Source of the DNA: Bacteroides caecigallinarum
Lineage (GTDB): Bacteria > Bacteroidota > Bacteroidia > Bacteroidales > Bacteroidaceae
Direction: 5' to 3'
NCBI RefSeq assembly: GCF_021531075.1
Contig: NZ_JADYTJ010000006.1
Location: 1-64,000, forward strand
DNA: 64,000 bases
The notes beneath the pieces are model-generated. The model saw only the letters and a list, made by a program, of their open reading frames with translations, did not search any database and was not told where the DNA came from. Shown in pieces: positions 61,453 to 64,000 of the stretch (within the stretch, counting starts at the first letter, position 1; each line of letters starts with the position of its first letter). The position numbers were made by a program, and so were the translations under genes.

Positions 61453-63015
61453 TTAGAAAGCCAGAACAGGACGTACATAGTTTAAACATCCGTAACCATA
61501 ATATCCATCTCCGTAAATGTTTACTACATAACAATCTCCATATCCATCATTCCTTATAAACTCAGATGAGGAATAATAGGAATGTATAGCAAAAGAATAA
61601 TACTGTGGATCTATATGTTCTTTCAATTCTTCTCGTGTGGTCGCATTCTTGACTTTTTCGATTTGTCCTCTCACAAATGTCCTGTCAGCGGGAACCAAAG
61701 GACTGTAACTATCTTTAGGATAGAAATAATACAGTTGTCCGTAAGATGGCAGGAACCATCCGCTGCTATTCTGAGGAGCAGCGAGCGAAAGTTGCCAGTC
61801 GTAAACGTCTCCGGCATCTACTAAATTCCAAAAATCATATCCATTCTCAGTTATGTACTCAACTCTATATCCCCTTTTACCATAGTTGATGGCAACATGC
61901 AGGGCCGGAAAAATGCAACAATTAACTGTAGCAGCATAGTTAAGTATAGCCATGCAGTTGTAATAGCCGTTGAAATCGTCTCTGCTTCTGCAAGTACCCC
62001 TACACGTATAAAGATGCTTACTTCGCTTGTCACCGTCAGGACTTCCGTCCGCTCTCACGGCATTGCAATGACTAAACTCTACAACGTTTTTATTTGAATT
62101 GCTTCCTGCCTGGGTCGGTACATACGTCAGCGACATGACATAGCCGTGGACGGTGTTGCCCAGCACGGGGCCGCCTGCGGTGAGCGGTTGGGTATAGTCG
62201 GACTGGTCGGTCTCGTGTCTTCCGGAATAGAACACGATGCCGATGCAGGCATTAGCCTGTCCCTCGCTCAATTTGCTGTCGGCACGCACCAGTGAGCCGT
62301 CGTTGAGGTAGAAGTCGCCCAAGCGTGCATGGTCGAGCGGCTTGTTGCCCAGCATGCCGGGCAGAGGCTCGTCGGTGATGGTGAAGTACGCCTCGCTCCA
62401 GTCGGAAGCAAGGTGATCGGGCGACATTTCCTCGGCCAGGGCTCTGACGCTCATGCAGTGTTCACCCGGGGTGTAATCGAACAGGCTGAAGCTGACCTCG
62501 GTGCCGGCAGCGGCTATTTCTTCGCCGTCGTCTATCTTATAAAGATAGGAAAACGCATTCTCGACAGGCGTCCACGACACGTTAACGCTGCAGTTCTCCT
62601 TATCCACATCGCAATTCAGTGACTCCGGCACTCGAAGCTTCGTGCTTTCAACCGAGAAGTCCACCTTGCACCACTCCGATGCGATGAATTGTTCCGGATC
62701 GTACGTGTTGACAGCCTGAACCATAATGGAATGGTTGCCTTCCAAGAATTGACTGAAAGGGAGGAGTTCGAGGCTCGTCTCCCGAGTGCCGTGCAAGATT
62801 TCGTCGCCGGAAATCTTGTAGTGGTAGTTATCCGCATTCTCCACCGCCTGCCATGACACGATGATGGTCTTTGCGTAAACATCGATTTTAACTGCAACCA
62901 CCGGAGTCGCAAGCTGCGTCTGGCCGATGGAGGGCTGTTCCTCCTTTTCGCACGCCGTCATCAGCGGGAGGACCGCTAAAATGTACATTGCCAAGTAGAA
63001 GATTTTCGTTTTCAT
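61453..63015 (-). CDS. FISUMP/DUF1566-like surface lipoprotein, tandem copy 2
   Basis: 520 aa from ATG 63015. Lipobox LMTAC (Cys22) followed by EKEEQ, a pattern known to direct surface export in Bacteroides. Two fibronectin-III-like domains and the same paralogous domain as copy 1. It shares an identical 93-bp stretch with copy 1 (62946-63038 = 61288-61380) covering the leader and signal peptide, and an identical 72-bp block (61742-61813 = 59982-60053). In contrast, the segments around residues 315-345 and 455-515 differ almost completely. Confidence 0.85.
   Translation of the reverse strand: MKTKIFYLAMYILAVLPLMTACEKEEQPSIGQTQLATPVVAVKIDVYAKTIIVSWQAVENADNYHYKISGDEILHGTRETSLELLPFSQFLEGNHSIMVQAVNTYDPEQFIASEWCKVDFSVESTKLRVPESLNCDVDKENCSVNVSWTPVENAFSYLYKIDDGEEIAAAGTEVSFSLFDYTPGEHCMSVRALAEEMSPDHLASDWSEAYFTITDEPLPGMLGNKPLDHARLGDFYLNDGSLVRADSKLSEGQANACIGIVFYSGRHETDQSDYTQPLTAGGPVLGNTVHGYVMSLTYVPTQAGSNSNKNVVEFSHCNAVRADGSPDGDKRSKHLYTCRGTCRSRDDFNGYYNCMAILNYAATVNCCIFPALHVAINYGKRGYRVEYITENGYDFWNLVDAGDVYDWQLSLAAPQNSSGWFLPSYGQLYYFYPKDSYSPLVPADRTFVRGQIEKVKNATTREELKEHIDPQYYSFAIHSYYSSSEFIRNDGYGDCYVVNIYGDGYYGYGCLNYVRPVLAF
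61742..61797. repeat. 56-bp block identical in three paralogues (copy 2)
   Basis: See 59982-60037. Confidence 0.9.
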
Positions 63016-63041
63016 AATGTCATACCTTTTATAAGTTATAT

Positions 63042-63110
63042 TCATTGATAAGCACTTCCGCCCCCGGCGGAGAGACAGGCAGTCAACAATAGTATGGGAT
63101 ACATGTTCAT
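63042..63110 (-). pseudogene. 22-codon fragment of the GC-rich lipoprotein (between copies 2 and 3)
   Basis: From ATG 63110 the minus strand encodes MNMYPILLLTACLSAGG, the signal peptide of the gene at 58364-59617, but the lipobox cysteine codon TGC has become GGC, and a stop (TGA, 63042-63044) follows after 22 codons. The leader before it also matches. It is a truncated copy left by tandem duplication. Confidence 0.85.
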
Positions 63111-63146
63111 GCTGTTGGTATTTATTGTAATTTGGGAAATCAAGAA

Positions 63147-64000
63147 TCAGAAAGCCAGGACAGGACGTACCATATTCTTACTCGCACCCGGTACTCCAGT
63201 ATAAAGATACTCGCGCAAGGAAGACTCACTGCCGTTCATCTCTTCTGATGAGGTGGTAATTTTATAGTCCCTCCAAGGAGTTTCCATCCATCTATCAATA
63301 TCATCATCAATATACCTTTCAACCGCACGTATTCTGTCTTCGACTTTCAAACCTTCATTCGTGGTCGCGTTCCTGACTTTCTCGAATTGTCCATCCATAA
63401 ATTTCCAGACATCGTCACGACCCAAATGATAGCCAGCAGCGGCGTAAGCTATTTGCCCGTAAGATGGCAGGAACCATCCGCTGCTATTCTGAGGAGCAGC
63501 GAGCGAAAGTTGCCATTCATCAAAGTCTTCATCTTTTTTTACCCAAAGGTGCTCATGATAACCAACTAAACCGTCATCCCAATTTATCCATCCAATGCTC
63601 TCTTTACCATAGTTGATGGCAACTTCCAGGGGTGGGCAAAGACAACAACCCATGCCTTTCAGATATTCCAGCATAGCCATGCAGTTGTAATAGCCATTGA
63701 AATCTTCCTCGCTATTACTGGTACCCATATACATTGCATTATGCATTTGTCGCGTTTCATAGTCGGCGGCCAATACCGGGCTTCCAAAACCCCATGGATC
63801 CTGGTAGCTTGTGGCGTTGCACACTCTGTAACGGCTTGAGTAGACCCAATAACCCCATACATCATAAGTTCTATCTTTACAGAAATGCCATCGGGTCGGT
63901 ACAGGCGTCAGCGATACGACATAGCCGTGGACGGTACCGCCCAGCACGGGGCCGCCTGCGGTGAGCGGTCGGGTATAGTCGGAGCGGTCGGTCTCATGCC
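63147..64000 (-). CDS. FISUMP/DUF1566-like surface lipoprotein, tandem copy 3 (5' end beyond window)
   Basis: The frame is open to the right edge; about 284 C-terminal residues are visible, beginning HETDRSDYTRPLTAGG. It shares the 56-bp block 63460-63515 with copies 1 and 2 (identical in all three), encoding most of WQLSLAAPQNSSGWFLPS, and ends in MVRPVLAF. The stretch after VVSLTPVP and the last 60 residues are private to this copy. Its N-terminal domains are presumably outside the window. Confidence 0.85.
   Translation of the reverse strand, partial: HETDRSDYTRPLTAGGPVLGGTVHGYVVSLTPVPTRWHFCKDRTYDVWGYWVYSSRYRVCNATSYQDPWGFGSPVLAADYETRQMHNAMYMGTSNSEEDFNGYYNCMAMLEYLKGMGCCLCPPLEVAINYGKESIGWINWDDGLVGYHEHLWVKKDEDFDEWQLSLAAPQNSSGWFLPSYGQIAYAAAGYHLGRDDVWKFMDGQFEKVRNATTNEGLKVEDRIRAVERYIDDDIDRWMETPWRDYKITTSSEEMNGSESSLREYLYTGVPGASKNMVRPVLAF
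63460..63515. repeat. 56-bp block identical in three paralogues (copy 3)
   Basis: See 59982-60037. Confidence 0.9.

Noticed and set aside
61358-61534. N-terminal extension of paralogue copy 1
   Set aside because: The frame overlaps the end of copy 2 and lacks a signal; the lipoprotein signal peptide begins at ATG 61357.
59651-63947. Diversity-generating retroelement target
   Set aside because: The proteins end in a lectin-like YVRPVLAF domain typical of such targets, but variable codons change at all bases with insertions and deletions, not just at adenines, and no reverse transcriptase or template repeat is in the window.

Overview
The window is chromosomal DNA of a member of the Bacteroidales, most likely Bacteroides/Phocaeicola-like. 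Evidence read from the sequence: repeated promoters of the Bacteroides type (TTTG, about 19 bp, TAnnTTTG), a TonB receptor with a carboxypeptidase-regulatory N-terminus, lipoproteins with acidic residues after the lipobox cysteine, GldE, a DUF4836-type lipoprotein, and almost no Shine-Dalgarno sequences. No transposase, integrase, phage gene, rRNA or CRISPR array was seen. Names are based on motifs and recalled families; no database search was run.

Layout. 1-2690: a tight AT-rich trio (possible uracil-DNA-glycosylase-like protein cut by the window edge, an unrecognised protein, and a short agmatine/peptidylarginine deiminase-family protein). 3-11.5 kb: housekeeping genes (TrpB2, two identical tRNA-Glu, phosphopantetheinyl transferase, GldE, SSB, HU, a 30-residue basic protein, RNase G/E, a secreted C1 peptidase). 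11.6-19.4 kb: a nine-gene minus-strand run (M23 peptidase, nitroreductase, RluA-type pseudouridine synthase, secreted hydrolase, IspE, small membrane proteins, a ribbon-helix-helix protein, an SPFH protein).

19.6-43.4 kb is a nearly complete anaerobic cobalamin locus. An exported CbiK-type chelatase diverges from an ABC importer (BtuFCD-like). A cobalamin riboswitch at about 34.13-34.31 kb heads a minus-strand operon: TonB receptor, DUF4374-type lipoprotein, then four two-domain fusions (CbiH-CbiC, CbiE-CbiT, CbiG-CbiF, CbiJ-CbiD). Running the other way are CbiL, CobU, CobT, CobS and CobC. A third operon carries CbiA, a PduO-type adenosyltransferase, CbiP/CobQ, CobD and CbiB. Together these cover import, corrin-ring synthesis from sirohydrochlorin/precorrin-2, adenosylation, amidation and nucleotide-loop assembly. 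Precorrin-2 synthesis is not encoded here.

43.8-57.5 kb: a DUF4836-type lipoprotein; the N-degron operon clpS-clpA-aat; an operon of a serine hydrolase with AddA- and AddB-type helicase-nuclease genes; a possible structured RNA; a small lipoprotein; a nitroreductase. 57.8-64 kb is accessory in character: a small outer-membrane protein, a GC-rich lipoprotein, and three tandem paralogous surface lipoproteins (the third cut by the right edge) whose C-terminal halves alternate identical nucleotide blocks with very divergent segments. Broken copies of the neighbouring lipoprotein's 5' end lie between them, recording tandem duplication.
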